Shown: piece after piece, positions 1 through 6,782 of the stretch
Numbering within the stretch: position 1 is the stretch's first letter
Layout of the letters: every line of letters starts with the position of its first letter
From: UBA4416 sp044340865
GTDB lineage: Bacteria; Bacteroidota; Bacteroidia; B-17B0; Aurantibacillaceae
Assembly (NCBI GenBank): GCA_044340865.1
Contig: JBIISW010000116.1
Coordinates: 1 to 7,864, forward strand
DNA: 7,864 bases
Reading direction: 5' to 3'
Position numbers and translations under genes: made by a program
Notes under the pieces: generated by a model
Seen by the model: the letters and a program-made list of their open reading frames with translations, nothing else
What the model was told of the DNA's origin: nothing
The model's database searches: none

Positions 1-3
1 TTT

Positions 4-1437
4 TTATTTCGAATAATTAAATCGAACGGATAAACCTGCTTTTACACTGTAACGCTCATCTAAAAATGCATTTCCTGCAATCCAGCCTTTTGATTTTGCT
101 TCAAATGAAATATAAGGATAAAGATATTTGGAAGCTTTATAAATCAAATTTAATTCTATTAAGCCGGTAAAATCTGCTGAACTTGTCTTAAAACTTTGGT
201 TCTTAGGTTGTAAATCGGCAACAACACGTGTAGTAGTTAAAAATTGATGTTGATTTATTTTAACTGGGGTTTCAAAAACCATCGCCTCAATACCGAAGAA
301 GTTATGTTGATAATTTTGATTTAAATGTGGTGAAACAAAAATATTGTATTTTGAATTTTTAAAGAAAAGATCAATGCCAATTTGATTTCCAAAAGACGTT
401 GGATAATACCTTCCCGAGAAGTTAAATGATGCGCCATTTTTAAGTTTAATTTCATTTATAAAAACCATTGTTGGAGAAATGAAATTTAAATACGATAAAT
501 TCGCCTGTTTTTTCAACCAATCATATTCTCCAGCTGTCAACTTATCTCCATAAATGTATCTGTCATAACCATTTCCGTATGGATTTAAACCTCTATCCGA
601 ATATTTTGCGGTTGGATTAAATAAATCATAAGCCCAAGCAGTAAAATCTAGCCCTGTAAAATCTCTTAAATTTTGATTAGACCCTTCTAAAGCCATTGTT
701 TCTAAAGTGAGCTTAGTCCCTTTATCTTTATTTGCACACGTTTGGATATAACTAGTAACACTAAATGCATTTATTAAATAATTAATACTATTTATTGTTT
801 TTTGTCCATAAAAAAAGGTGTTTCGTTGCATTTTGTTTAAAGCAGAAATTTCTGTTTCAACACCCACAGTAGACATTCTAACAAAGTTCGCGTTGTTATT
901 TTCTTTCATCATTACAAGATTGGTGTCTAATATATAGGATACTGAGGCGACGCTTTTTGAACCACTAGAAGATTTTTTATTAAACATGACTAATGGATTA
1001 TAACTGTAAACATAAGAATTTGCTAGTACGGCTCTGTGTCCTTCTTCATGTCTCCAACCATTTCCGTAAAATTTAACAATCAATAACTCAGATGGAATAG
1101 TAATTAATGCTTGAGTTACTTTTTGAAGAACAGGTCTTTTTTTAAATACTGGAATTTGAGCGATTCCCCAATGCATTGTTTGCGTAATTGCATTCGTAAT
1201 TTGAAAACTTTGTTCCATACTTTGAATGGAAAAAGCCTTGTTTAATGCCCCTTTACTTGCCTGATTTTGAGTTGATATTACTCCTTCAGTAATGCGTGAT
1301 GAGTAATTCTGAGAAGGCAAATCTAAGAATGAATAATCAATAATTAAAGGAATTTTTGGCTTAGTACTATCCTGTGCAAAAATAGTACAATAAGATAAAA
1401 ATGTTAAGCCTGTTAAAAGTAATTTTGTTCGATTCAT
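4..1437 (-). CDS. Secreted protein of unknown family with HEEGH metalloprotease-like motif and beta-rich C-terminal half
   Basis: I do not recognise this 477-residue protein. It is complete, with an ATG start and a TAA stop at the left window edge. Residues 1-22 look like a Sec signal peptide: N-terminal Arg and Lys, a hydrophobic core at 6-20, then a cleavage-like site around FAQD, as is usual in Bacteroidota. Residues 130-134 read HEEGH, which fits the HExxH zinc site of metallopeptidases, preceded by a mostly hydrophobic stretch (about 108-123). E194 or E196 in a GVETE segment could be a third metal ligand; this is inference. From about residue 314 onward there are alternating polar and hydrophobic strands ending in VRFNYSK, suggesting an outer-membrane beta-barrel or beta-sandwich. 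The gene is divergent from the fucose/polysaccharide cluster, so a shared role is not implied. It could be a surface protease or a non-catalytic membrane protein with a chance HExxH. The gene itself is secure; its function is not. Confidence 0.85.
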   Translation of the reverse strand: MNRTKLLLTGLTFLSYCTIFAQDSTKPKIPLIIDYSFLDLPSQNYSSRITEGVISTQNQASKGALNKAFSIQSMEQSFQITNAITQTMHWGIAQIPVFKKRPVLQKVTQALITIPSELLIVKFYGNGWRHEEGHRAVLANSYVYSYNPLVMFNKKSSSGSKSVASVSYILDTNLVMMKENNNANFVRMSTVGVETEISALNKMQRNTFFYGQKTINSINYLINAFSVTSYIQTCANKDKGTKLTLETMALEGSNQNLRDFTGLDFTAWAYDLFNPTAKYSDRGLNPYGNGYDRYIYGDKLTAGEYDWLKKQANLSYLNFISPTMVFINEIKLKNGASFNFSGRYYPTSFGNQIGIDLFFKNSKYNIFVSPHLNQNYQHNFFGIEAMVFETPVKINQHQFLTTTRVVADLQPKNQSFKTSSADFTGLIELNLIYKASKYLYPYISFEAKSKGWIAGNAFLDERYSVKAGLSVRFNYSK

Positions 1438-1531
1438 AGTAGTTATTGTTTGGGTTAAATTGGCTCTAAAAATTCATTTTGTATTTCATTAAAAATCTTC
1501 GAGCTTGTTAAACGTTTTTTAATCTGCGGCA

Positions 1532-1561
1532 CAAAATTAATGTGTTTTTTTAAAATATCAA
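1532..1561 (-). promoter_or_regulatory. Bacteroidota-type promoter for the HEEGH protein gene
   Basis: On the minus strand, a TTG (plus-strand CAA at 1559-1561) is followed after exactly 19 bases by TAATTTTG (plus-strand CAAAATTA at 1532-1539). This matches the known Bacteroidota primary-sigma pattern TTG-N17-23-TAnnTTTG. Transcription would start near 1525, giving an untranslated leader of roughly 85-90 bases before the ATG at 1437. There is no Shine-Dalgarno ahead of that ATG, as expected for the phylum. Such short motifs can arise by chance in AT-rich DNA. Confidence 0.55.
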
Positions 1562-1666
1562 AGTAAAATTTATATTGGTCGTCAAATTAAATCTATTTAT
1601 CTATAATTATTGTGTTTTAGTCGTTTTACAACGTATTACTTAATGGAAGCAATTTATCAATCATAA

Positions 1667-1904
1667 TTAGACTATCAAGTTGTTTATTCGTGCGAAAATA
1701 AATTGTTAGTTAGGATGATAAGGACATTATTACGATCATCAAAATCGATTAACGCTCATTAAAATGTTTGATGGTAAAGAGCTCACCACTAAAGATGAAA
1801 TTTTGTATGATTCTAAATCTAGAATTGTTTTTATAACACACACTTCTTTTTCATACGGAAAATTACAAAGCCAACTGCAACATAAAATTGTTTACGATAA
1901 TTGA
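1667..1904 (+). pseudogene. Probable relic of a YD-repeat-like coding sequence, frameshifted
   Basis: No intact gene is present, but two adjoining reading frames look protein-like. In one frame, bases 1667-1720 give a stretch containing VYSCENKLLVRMIR. In a second frame, bases 1722-1904 give GHYYDHQNRLTLIKMF, then DEILYDSKSRIVFI, ending at a TGA. The spaced 'YDxxxRL/RI' pattern resembles the YD (RHS-like) repeats found in many secreted Bacteroidota proteins. The frame change falls near 1715-1722. An ATG at 1764 could open a 46-codon ORF, but it begins mid-pattern and has no recognisable signal for expression. I infer the 3' end of a decayed gene whose front part is lost. The similarity is by eye only, and a chance ORF remains possible. 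Confidence 0.3.
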
Positions 1905-1948
1905 ATTAGCATTTAAAAACATTACCTAAATACTTGTTTTTAGTCGGT

Positions 1949-1987
1949 AAAAAAGACCTCGTTTTAGCCTATAATTTGGTCTTTTTT
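1949..1987 (+). terminator. Rho-independent-like hairpin just upstream of gmd
   Basis: The arms aaaaaagacc (1949-1958) and ggtctttttt (1978-1987) are perfectly complementary over 10 base pairs, with a 19-base loop and a run of eight T at 1982-1989. The A-tract/stem/T-tract form is that of an intrinsic terminator and could work on either strand. It lies 45 bases after the end of the gene relic and 29 bases before the gmd start. It may be the old terminator of the lost gene, or it may attenuate transcription entering gmd. The loop contains TATAATTT, a promoter-like string, but no well-placed TTG accompanies it. Confidence 0.5.
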
Positions 1988-2016
1988 TTGTAATATTGCT
2001 ACACTATATATTTTTT

Positions 2017-3105
2017 ATGAGCAAAGTAGCATTAATTACAGGCGTAACTGGTCAAGACGGCGCCTATTTATCAGAATTATTATTAAATAAAGGCTACACC
2101 GTGCATGGTGTTAAGCGTAGATCTTCCTTGTTTAATACGGATAGAATAGATCATTTATATCAAGATCAACATGAACAACACGTTAATTTTAAATTACATC
2201 ATGGTGATTTAACAGATAGCACCAATTTAATCAGAATTGTACAGGAAGTACAACCTGACGAAATTTATAATTTAGCTGCCATGTCTCACGTAAAAGTGAG
2301 CTTTGATACACCTGAATATACTGCAAATGCAGATGGAATTGGAACTTTAAGAATTTTGGAAGCCATTCGTATTTTAGGTTTAGAAAAGAAAACACGGTTT
2401 TACCAAGCCTCAACTTCTGAATTATATGGATTAGTTCAAGAAATTCCTCAAAAAGAAACCACTCCATTTTACCCTCGCAGTCCTTACGGGGTTGCCAAAC
2501 TTTATGCTTTTTGGATTACAAAAAATTATAGAGAAGCCTACGGCATGTTTGCTTGTAACGGCATTTTATTTAATCACGAAAGTCCTTTAAGAGGAGAAAC
2601 CTTTGTTACTAGAAAAATTACAAGAGCTGTTGCAAAAATAAGCTTAGGCCTACAGCAAAAATTGTTCATGGGTAATATTGATTCAGAAAGAGATTGGGGT
2701 CATGCAAAAGATTATGTAGAAGGTATGTGGCGCATGTTGCAACAAGACGAACCAGAAGATTTTGTGTTAGCTACTGGAATAAAAATAACAGTGCGAGAAT
2801 TTATAAATATGGCTTTTGCTGAAGTTGGGATTACACTGAAATGGGAAGGAAAAGCGGAAAATGAAAAAGGAATTGATGCGGCAACAAATAAAGTGTTAGT
2901 TGAAATCGATGAAAAGTATTACCGTCCGGCAGAAGTTGATTTATTAGTTGGTGATGCTACAAAAGCAAAGGAAAAAATGGGATGGACGCCAACTTATACA
3001 GTTGCATCGCTTTGCAAGGAAATGGTTGCTGCAGATGTTGAATTATTTAAACGCGATAAATACTTAATTGATGGCGGACACAAAGTTTTAAATTATAAAG
3101 AATAA
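2017..3105 (+). CDS. gmd: GDP-mannose 4,6-dehydratase
   Basis: Converts GDP-D-mannose to GDP-4-keto-6-deoxy-D-mannose in the cytoplasm, the first committed step to GDP-L-fucose and related deoxysugars. The 362-residue length is typical of the family. It is an extended short-chain dehydrogenase: the NADP-binding GVTGQDG motif is at residues 9-15, KRRSS at 33-37 matches the conserved cofactor-phosphate region, and the catalytic set is T133 and E135 in STSELYG, with Y157 and K161 in YGVAK. NHESPLRGETFVTRKI (186-201) and YYRPAEVDLL (301-310) are family signatures. The ATG at 2017 is chosen over an in-frame TTG at 1996, because MSKVALITG begins right at the first Rossmann strand and the extra seven residues (MLHYIFF) are atypical. 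It is the first gene of the plus-strand cluster, and fcl follows after 3 bases. No residue appears to be missing. Confidence 0.97.
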   Translation: MSKVALITGVTGQDGAYLSELLLNKGYTVHGVKRRSSLFNTDRIDHLYQDQHEQHVNFKLHHGDLTDSTNLIRIVQEVQPDEIYNLAAMSHVKVSFDTPEYTANADGIGTLRILEAIRILGLEKKTRFYQASTSELYGLVQEIPQKETTPFYPRSPYGVAKLYAFWITKNYREAYGMFACNGILFNHESPLRGETFVTRKITRAVAKISLGLQQKLFMGNIDSERDWGHAKDYVEGMWRMLQQDEPEDFVLATGIKITVREFINMAFAEVGITLKWEGKAENEKGIDAATNKVLVEIDEKYYRPAEVDLLVGDATKAKEKMGWTPTYTVASLCKEMVAADVELFKRDKYLIDGGHKVLNYKE

Positions 3106-3108
3106 AGC

Positions 3109-4050
3109 GTGGAACTAAATTCAAAAATATATATAGCTGGACATCGTGGAATGGTTGGTTCCGCGATTATGCGAAATCTTATAAATAAAGGATTTACAAC
3201 AATCGTTACACGAACTTCAGCAGAGTTAGACTTGCGAAGTTCGCAAAGCGTTAGTGAGTTTTTTAATGAAGAAAAACCGGAGTACGTTTTTTTAGCAGCG
3301 GCTAAAGTGGGAGGCATTCAAGCTAATAATATGTTTAGAGCTGACTTTATTTATGAGAATCTGATGATTCAAAATAATGTCATTCATAATGCTTATTTAA
3401 GTGGCGTAAAAAAGTTAATGTTTTTAGGAAGCTCTTGTATCTATCCAAAACTAGCACCACAGCCTCTTAAAGAAGAATCTTTATTAACAGGGTTATTAGA
3501 AGAAACAAACGAACCTTATGCAATTGCAAAAATTGCTGGCATTAAAATGTGCGAATCATATAAAAGACAATACGGTTGTAACTTTATTTCTGTGATGCCA
3601 ACAAATATGTATGGACCAAACGATAATTATAACTTAACTAATTCACACGTTTTACCCGCGTTAATTAGAAAATTTCATGATGCAAAGGAAAACAACTTGC
3701 CATTTGTTGAAATGTGGGGAACAGGAACACCGATGCGTGAGTTTTTGCACGCGGATGATTTAGGGGATGCGTGCGTGTATTTAATGAAAACGTATGATGG
3801 AGAAAAATTTGTAAATATTGGTTCAGGGACTGATTTAACCATAAAAGATTTAGCATTATTAGTAAGAAAGATTGTTGGTTATGGTGGAGAAATAAAACAT
3901 GATTTGTCAAAGCCTGATGGCACTCCCCGAAAGTTAATGGATGTTTCTTTTTTGCACTCATTGGGTTGGAAACATAAAATAGAATTAGAGGAAGGAATAA
4001 AAATGGTTTATGAAGACTTCAAGAATAAAGAAGGCGTTAAGGCTTGGTAG
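3109..4050 (+). CDS. fcl: GDP-L-fucose synthase (GDP-4-keto-6-deoxymannose epimerase/reductase)
   Basis: Performs the 3,5-epimerisation and NADPH-dependent 4-reduction of the Gmd product to give GDP-L-fucose, the donor for fucose in surface glycans. The protein has 313 residues, normal for the family. GHRGMVG (11-17) is the dinucleotide-binding loop. The catalytic triad is S108 in GSSCIYPK, with Y137 and K141 in YAIAK. C110 and H180 (in NSH) match the acid/base residues known from the E. coli enzyme. TNEPYAIAKIAGIKMCESY and SVMPTNMYGPNDNYN are strongly diagnostic. The start is GTG at 3109, since the first ATG downstream would cut off the Rossmann motif. Only 3 bases separate it from the gmd stop, so the two are almost certainly co-transcribed and act in sequence. 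The gene is also called wcaG. Confidence 0.97.
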   Translation: MELNSKIYIAGHRGMVGSAIMRNLINKGFTTIVTRTSAELDLRSSQSVSEFFNEEKPEYVFLAAAKVGGIQANNMFRADFIYENLMIQNNVIHNAYLSGVKKLMFLGSSCIYPKLAPQPLKEESLLTGLLEETNEPYAIAKIAGIKMCESYKRQYGCNFISVMPTNMYGPNDNYNLTNSHVLPALIRKFHDAKENNLPFVEMWGTGTPMREFLHADDLGDACVYLMKTYDGEKFVNIGSGTDLTIKDLALLVRKIVGYGGEIKHDLSKPDGTPRKLMDVSFLHSLGWKHKIELEEGIKMVYEDFKNKEGVKAW

Positions 4051-4102
4051 TTTTTATTGCTTGAACATAAATTAAAATGTAGTTGAAAAAAATAAAAAAA
4101 TA

Positions 4103-5674
4103 GTGGATTTTAAGCAAAACATAATTAAACCGAAGGCAGTAATGTTTATTATAGTTTTGTTGACACAAGTCCAAATGGGGATGTCTCAGTTTTATAATCT
4201 TCCAAATAATTACTTTTTTAATTTATTAACGGAAAAGAATCTTTCGAAGTTGGATTCAGTTCAAACGCATTCTTCGATGCAGCCCTATATTCCTTTTTAT
4301 AATAAACGATATGAATTTGTTTCCGATACTTTTAAAGTTTTTAAATTCATAACAGACGATCCATTGTTAGATAAAGTCTTTTATGATCATTTAATTCATA
4401 TTAAGTCTAAGACAAATAAGTATGAGTTTAAGGTTGACCCAATTTTAAACATTGAATTAGGAAGAGCTTACAGCGATACAACAAACTATTTGAACACATC
4501 AACAAATACACGTGGATTTATAGCAAGTGGTACGATTGGAAAAGATTTTTATTTTGAAACGATGTTTGCTGAAAATCAAAGTTTTTTCCCGTACTACATT
4601 TCTAACTTCAATAAGCAAACCAATGTGGTGCCTGGGCAAGGAAGATTTAAACCTTTTAAAGTAACTGGATATGACTATGCTTTTTCTTCTGGCTTCATTT
4701 CATATCAGGCAACAAAGAATGTTAATCTTCAAATTGGACATGGAAAGCAAAAGATTGGCAATGGATATCGCTCTTTATTATTGAGCGATAATGCTTTTAA
4801 TTATCCTTACATTAGACTTACAACGCAATGGTTAAAAGGAAAAATTCAGTATACAAATATTTATGCTGCTTTAATGAATTTAGAAACTGGAGGAGCAAAG
4901 ACGCCACCGTTTACAGAACCTCTTTTTCAAAAAAAAGCAATGGCTATTCAATTTTTAAGTTTTAATGTTTCGAAACGAATTAATTTAGGATTGTTTCAGA
5001 GTATGGTTTGGAATGCTTCAGATAGTATGAACCGGCAACATTTAGAATGGCAGTACATGAATCCAATTATTTTTTCAAACCTTGGTTTTTATGGATTAAA
5101 CAACAAGAATAATATCATGTTAGGTGCTAATTCAAGCGTAAAATTATCATCACACCTTTTGCTTTACGCGCAATTTATGGCAGATGATTTAAGCCGCATA
5201 AAAAAAACAAAAAATGGAATAGGTTACCAAGTGGGAATAAAATATTTTGATGTGTTAAAACTTAAAAATTCAATGCTTCAACTTGAATACAATCATGTAG
5301 CTGAAGGCTCATATAATAGTCCGATAGGAACCATTAACAATCAAAGTTATTCTCATTATAATCAAAACCTGGCATTTACTCCGGGTTACGGCAAAGAGTT
5401 TGTTGGCATATTTGATTATAAATACAAACGGTTTTTTATGAATGCTAAATTGAACGTACAAAAGCTAACCATAAATGGTTACGATTTTTACAAGAATACC
5501 TTTTCAAATTTTGGTTTAGGTTATACGATTAATCCATCGTATAATTTTAATGTGTCATTAAATTATATTAATCGTCAGCAAGTATTTACTGATTTTAATG
5601 CATCTAACAACATAACAAGATTTTACACATTAAGTCTTAAATCAAATTTATATAACACATATTACGATTTTTAA
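4103..5674 (+). CDS. Wzi-like outer-membrane protein (capsule assembly / RemB-like), first copy
   Basis: A predicted outer-membrane beta-barrel of 523 residues, likely of the Wzi capsule-assembly superfamily. The E. coli Wzi barrel anchors capsule polysaccharide at the cell surface, and in Flavobacteriia related proteins are, as I recall, annotated as RemB of gliding motility. The N-terminus has Lys at 9 and 11, a hydrophobic core (12-22) and a plausible cleavage site near MSQF, so it is probably exported. Recognisable segments are ELGRAY (118-123), GQGRFKPF (178-185), GYRSLLLSD (221-229), YPYIRL (234-239) and MNPIIF (319-324), with amphipathic strands through to YYDF. The GTG at 4103 is preferred because it supplies the basic n-region and follows an A-rich stretch; an ATG at 4142 is the alternative. 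It lies 52 bases after fcl and 10 before the transferase gene. A paralogue lies just beyond that gene. The family is probable; the ligand is unknown. Confidence 0.85.
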   Translation: MDFKQNIIKPKAVMFIIVLLTQVQMGMSQFYNLPNNYFFNLLTEKNLSKLDSVQTHSSMQPYIPFYNKRYEFVSDTFKVFKFITDDPLLDKVFYDHLIHIKSKTNKYEFKVDPILNIELGRAYSDTTNYLNTSTNTRGFIASGTIGKDFYFETMFAENQSFFPYYISNFNKQTNVVPGQGRFKPFKVTGYDYAFSSGFISYQATKNVNLQIGHGKQKIGNGYRSLLLSDNAFNYPYIRLTTQWLKGKIQYTNIYAALMNLETGGAKTPPFTEPLFQKKAMAIQFLSFNVSKRINLGLFQSMVWNASDSMNRQHLEWQYMNPIIFSNLGFYGLNNKNNIMLGANSSVKLSSHLLLYAQFMADDLSRIKKTKNGIGYQVGIKYFDVLKLKNSMLQLEYNHVAEGSYNSPIGTINNQSYSHYNQNLAFTPGYGKEFVGIFDYKYKRFFMNAKLNVQKLTINGYDFYKNTFSNFGLGYTINPSYNFNVSLNYINRQQVFTDFNASNNITRFYTLSLKSNLYNTYYDF

Positions 5675-5684
5675 AATACACATT

Positions 5685-6782
5685 ATGAGCCTTTTAATAT
5701 TAGTTTTCTTTACATCATTTTTTATCGTTTTATTAGCAACGCCATCTTTAATTAAGGTTGCCTTTTTAAAGAATTTAATTGATCTTCCGTCTGAGCGGAA
5801 AATACATACGCGCGCTGTACCTACAATTGGAGGTATTATTATATATGCGGCTACTTTATTTTCTTTTTCGTTGTGGTATAATATAGACAACCTTAGTGAA
5901 TTTAATCAGGTGTATGAGTCAGTAAAAGAATTTAAAATTTTAATTGCTACGAGCTTAGTGTTGTTTTTTGTTGGCGTTAAAGATGATATTATTGGGACCG
6001 CTCCAATGAAAAAATTATTTGCAAACATCGTAGTTGGTTTAATTTTAATATTAATTGGGGGCATAAGAATAACTGGTCTTCATGGAGTTTTCGGGTTGGA
6101 AGAAATTCCACAATGGGCGAGCATTTTTTTATCATTGTTCACATACATCGTTGTTGTAAATGCAATGAATTTGATAGATGGTGTTGATGGTTTGGCAGCA
6201 GGAGTTGGTTTTATTGTGACTACGGCATTTGGTACTTGGTTTATTTTTGCTAATAATTACGAAATGGCCTCACTATCTTTTTCTCTTTCTGGCGCCTTAT
6301 TAGGGTTTTTATTGTTTAATTTTTATCCTGCTAAAATTTTTATGGGAGATAGTGGCTCGCTCATAATAGGCATGCTTATTTGTGTGTTGAGTATTAAATT
6401 AATTGAATACCCAATAGCACAACTTGATGATTTCTGGGTTAAAATTTCTAAACCTGTTTTTGTAATTGCTACATTAACGTATCCATTAACAGATACACTG
6501 CGCGTTTTTATTATAAGAACCATGAAAGGGTTGTCACCTTTTTCGGCAGATAGGAATCATCTCCATCATCGACTTTTGGATTGTGGCTTTTCTCAAACAA
6601 AAACAGTTTGCATTATTTATGTTTACAGTGCATTAACTGTAGGGGCTTCTTTGTTAAGTTATTTCTTGAGCCCAAGCCTGGCTTTAGGAGCTGTAATTAT
6701 ATGTAGTGGTTTGTTTATCGGAATGGTGAGCTTGAGGTATAAATCATTATTAAAAAAGAAACAAAGTAGTGAGATTGTTTAA
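5685..6782 (+). CDS. WecA/TagO-type undecaprenyl-phosphate N-acetylhexosamine-1-phosphate transferase
   Basis: A polytopic inner-membrane enzyme of the MraY/WecA family. It moves a sugar-1-phosphate, usually GlcNAc-1-P from UDP-GlcNAc, onto undecaprenyl phosphate and so starts a lipid-linked surface glycan. The protein has 365 residues and about 10-11 hydrophobic helices. Motifs, in order: DLPSERKIHTRAVPTIGG (33-50), the Asp pair D100-D101 in GVKDD, NAMNLIDGVDGLA (159-171), FMGDSGS with D222 (219-225), and NHLHHR (291-296). The HxHH cluster near the end marks the WecA/TagO branch rather than MraY, which uses UDP-MurNAc-pentapeptide. Substrate choice among GlcNAc, GalNAc or other sugars cannot be read from sequence. 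It starts 10 bases after the first Wzi-like gene and its end overlaps the second, which fits a surface-polysaccharide operon. The tail is Lys-rich (LLKKKQSS). Confidence 0.94.
   Translation: MSLLILVFFTSFFIVLLATPSLIKVAFLKNLIDLPSERKIHTRAVPTIGGIIIYAATLFSFSLWYNIDNLSEFNQVYESVKEFKILIATSLVLFFVGVKDDIIGTAPMKKLFANIVVGLILILIGGIRITGLHGVFGLEEIPQWASIFLSLFTYIVVVNAMNLIDGVDGLAAGVGFIVTTAFGTWFIFANNYEMASLSFSLSGALLGFLLFNFYPAKIFMGDSGSLIIGMLICVLSIKLIEYPIAQLDDFWVKISKPVFVIATLTYPLTDTLRVFIIRTMKGLSPFSADRNHLHHRLLDCGFSQTKTVCIIYVYSALTVGASLLSYFLSPSLALGAVIICSGLFIGMVSLRYKSLLKKKQSSEIV

Larger units (their letters stand above)
1438..2016. other. Intergenic region between divergent units, no intact gene
   Basis: This 579-base stretch separates the minus-strand HEEGH gene from the plus-strand polysaccharide cluster. 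It contains the minus-strand promoter (1532-1561), the probable gene relic (1667-1904) and the hairpin (1949-1987). I found no exact plus-strand TAnnTTTG box with a properly placed TTG, so the gmd promoter is not identified. Weak candidates are TATAATTTG at 1970-1978, which has one extra base, and TAATATTG at 1991-1998, which has one mismatch. No tRNA, CRISPR repeat or insertion-sequence end was seen. Confidence 0.6.

Noticed and set aside
1970..1978. TATAATTTG as the gmd promoter -7 box
   Set aside because: It has one base too many against TAnnTTTG, and the nearest upstream TTG (1934-1936) is far outside the usual spacing, so it is kept only as a weak candidate.
1996..2016. In-frame TTG giving a longer gmd by seven residues
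   Set aside because: The added MLHYIFF is unlike the family N-terminus; the ATG at 2017 puts MSKVALITG at the normal place.
2231..2467. Minus-strand ORF of 78 codons inside gmd
   Set aside because: It lies wholly antisense to a well-supported enzyme gene, and its translation shows no motif or signal peptide.
3093..3317. Minus-strand ORF of 74 codons across the gmd/fcl junction
   Set aside because: It is antisense to the end of gmd and the Rossmann region of fcl, and its translation shows no domain.
3665..3961. Minus-strand ORF of 98 codons inside fcl
   Set aside because: It is a shadow of the fcl coding frame; its His- and Leu-rich composition reflects codon bias on the other strand.
5648..5890. 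Minus-strand ORF of 80 codons over the start of the transferase gene
   Set aside because: It is antisense to the DLPSERK motif region of a clear membrane enzyme, with no independent support.
6323..6523. Minus-strand ORF of 66 codons inside the transferase gene
   Set aside because: It is antisense to the MGDSGS motif region, and its composition is that of a shadow frame.
5685..6782. Assignment as MraY of peptidoglycan synthesis
   Set aside because: The HxHH cluster at residues 292-295 and the polysaccharide-gene context fit the WecA/TagO branch; no mur or division genes are nearby.
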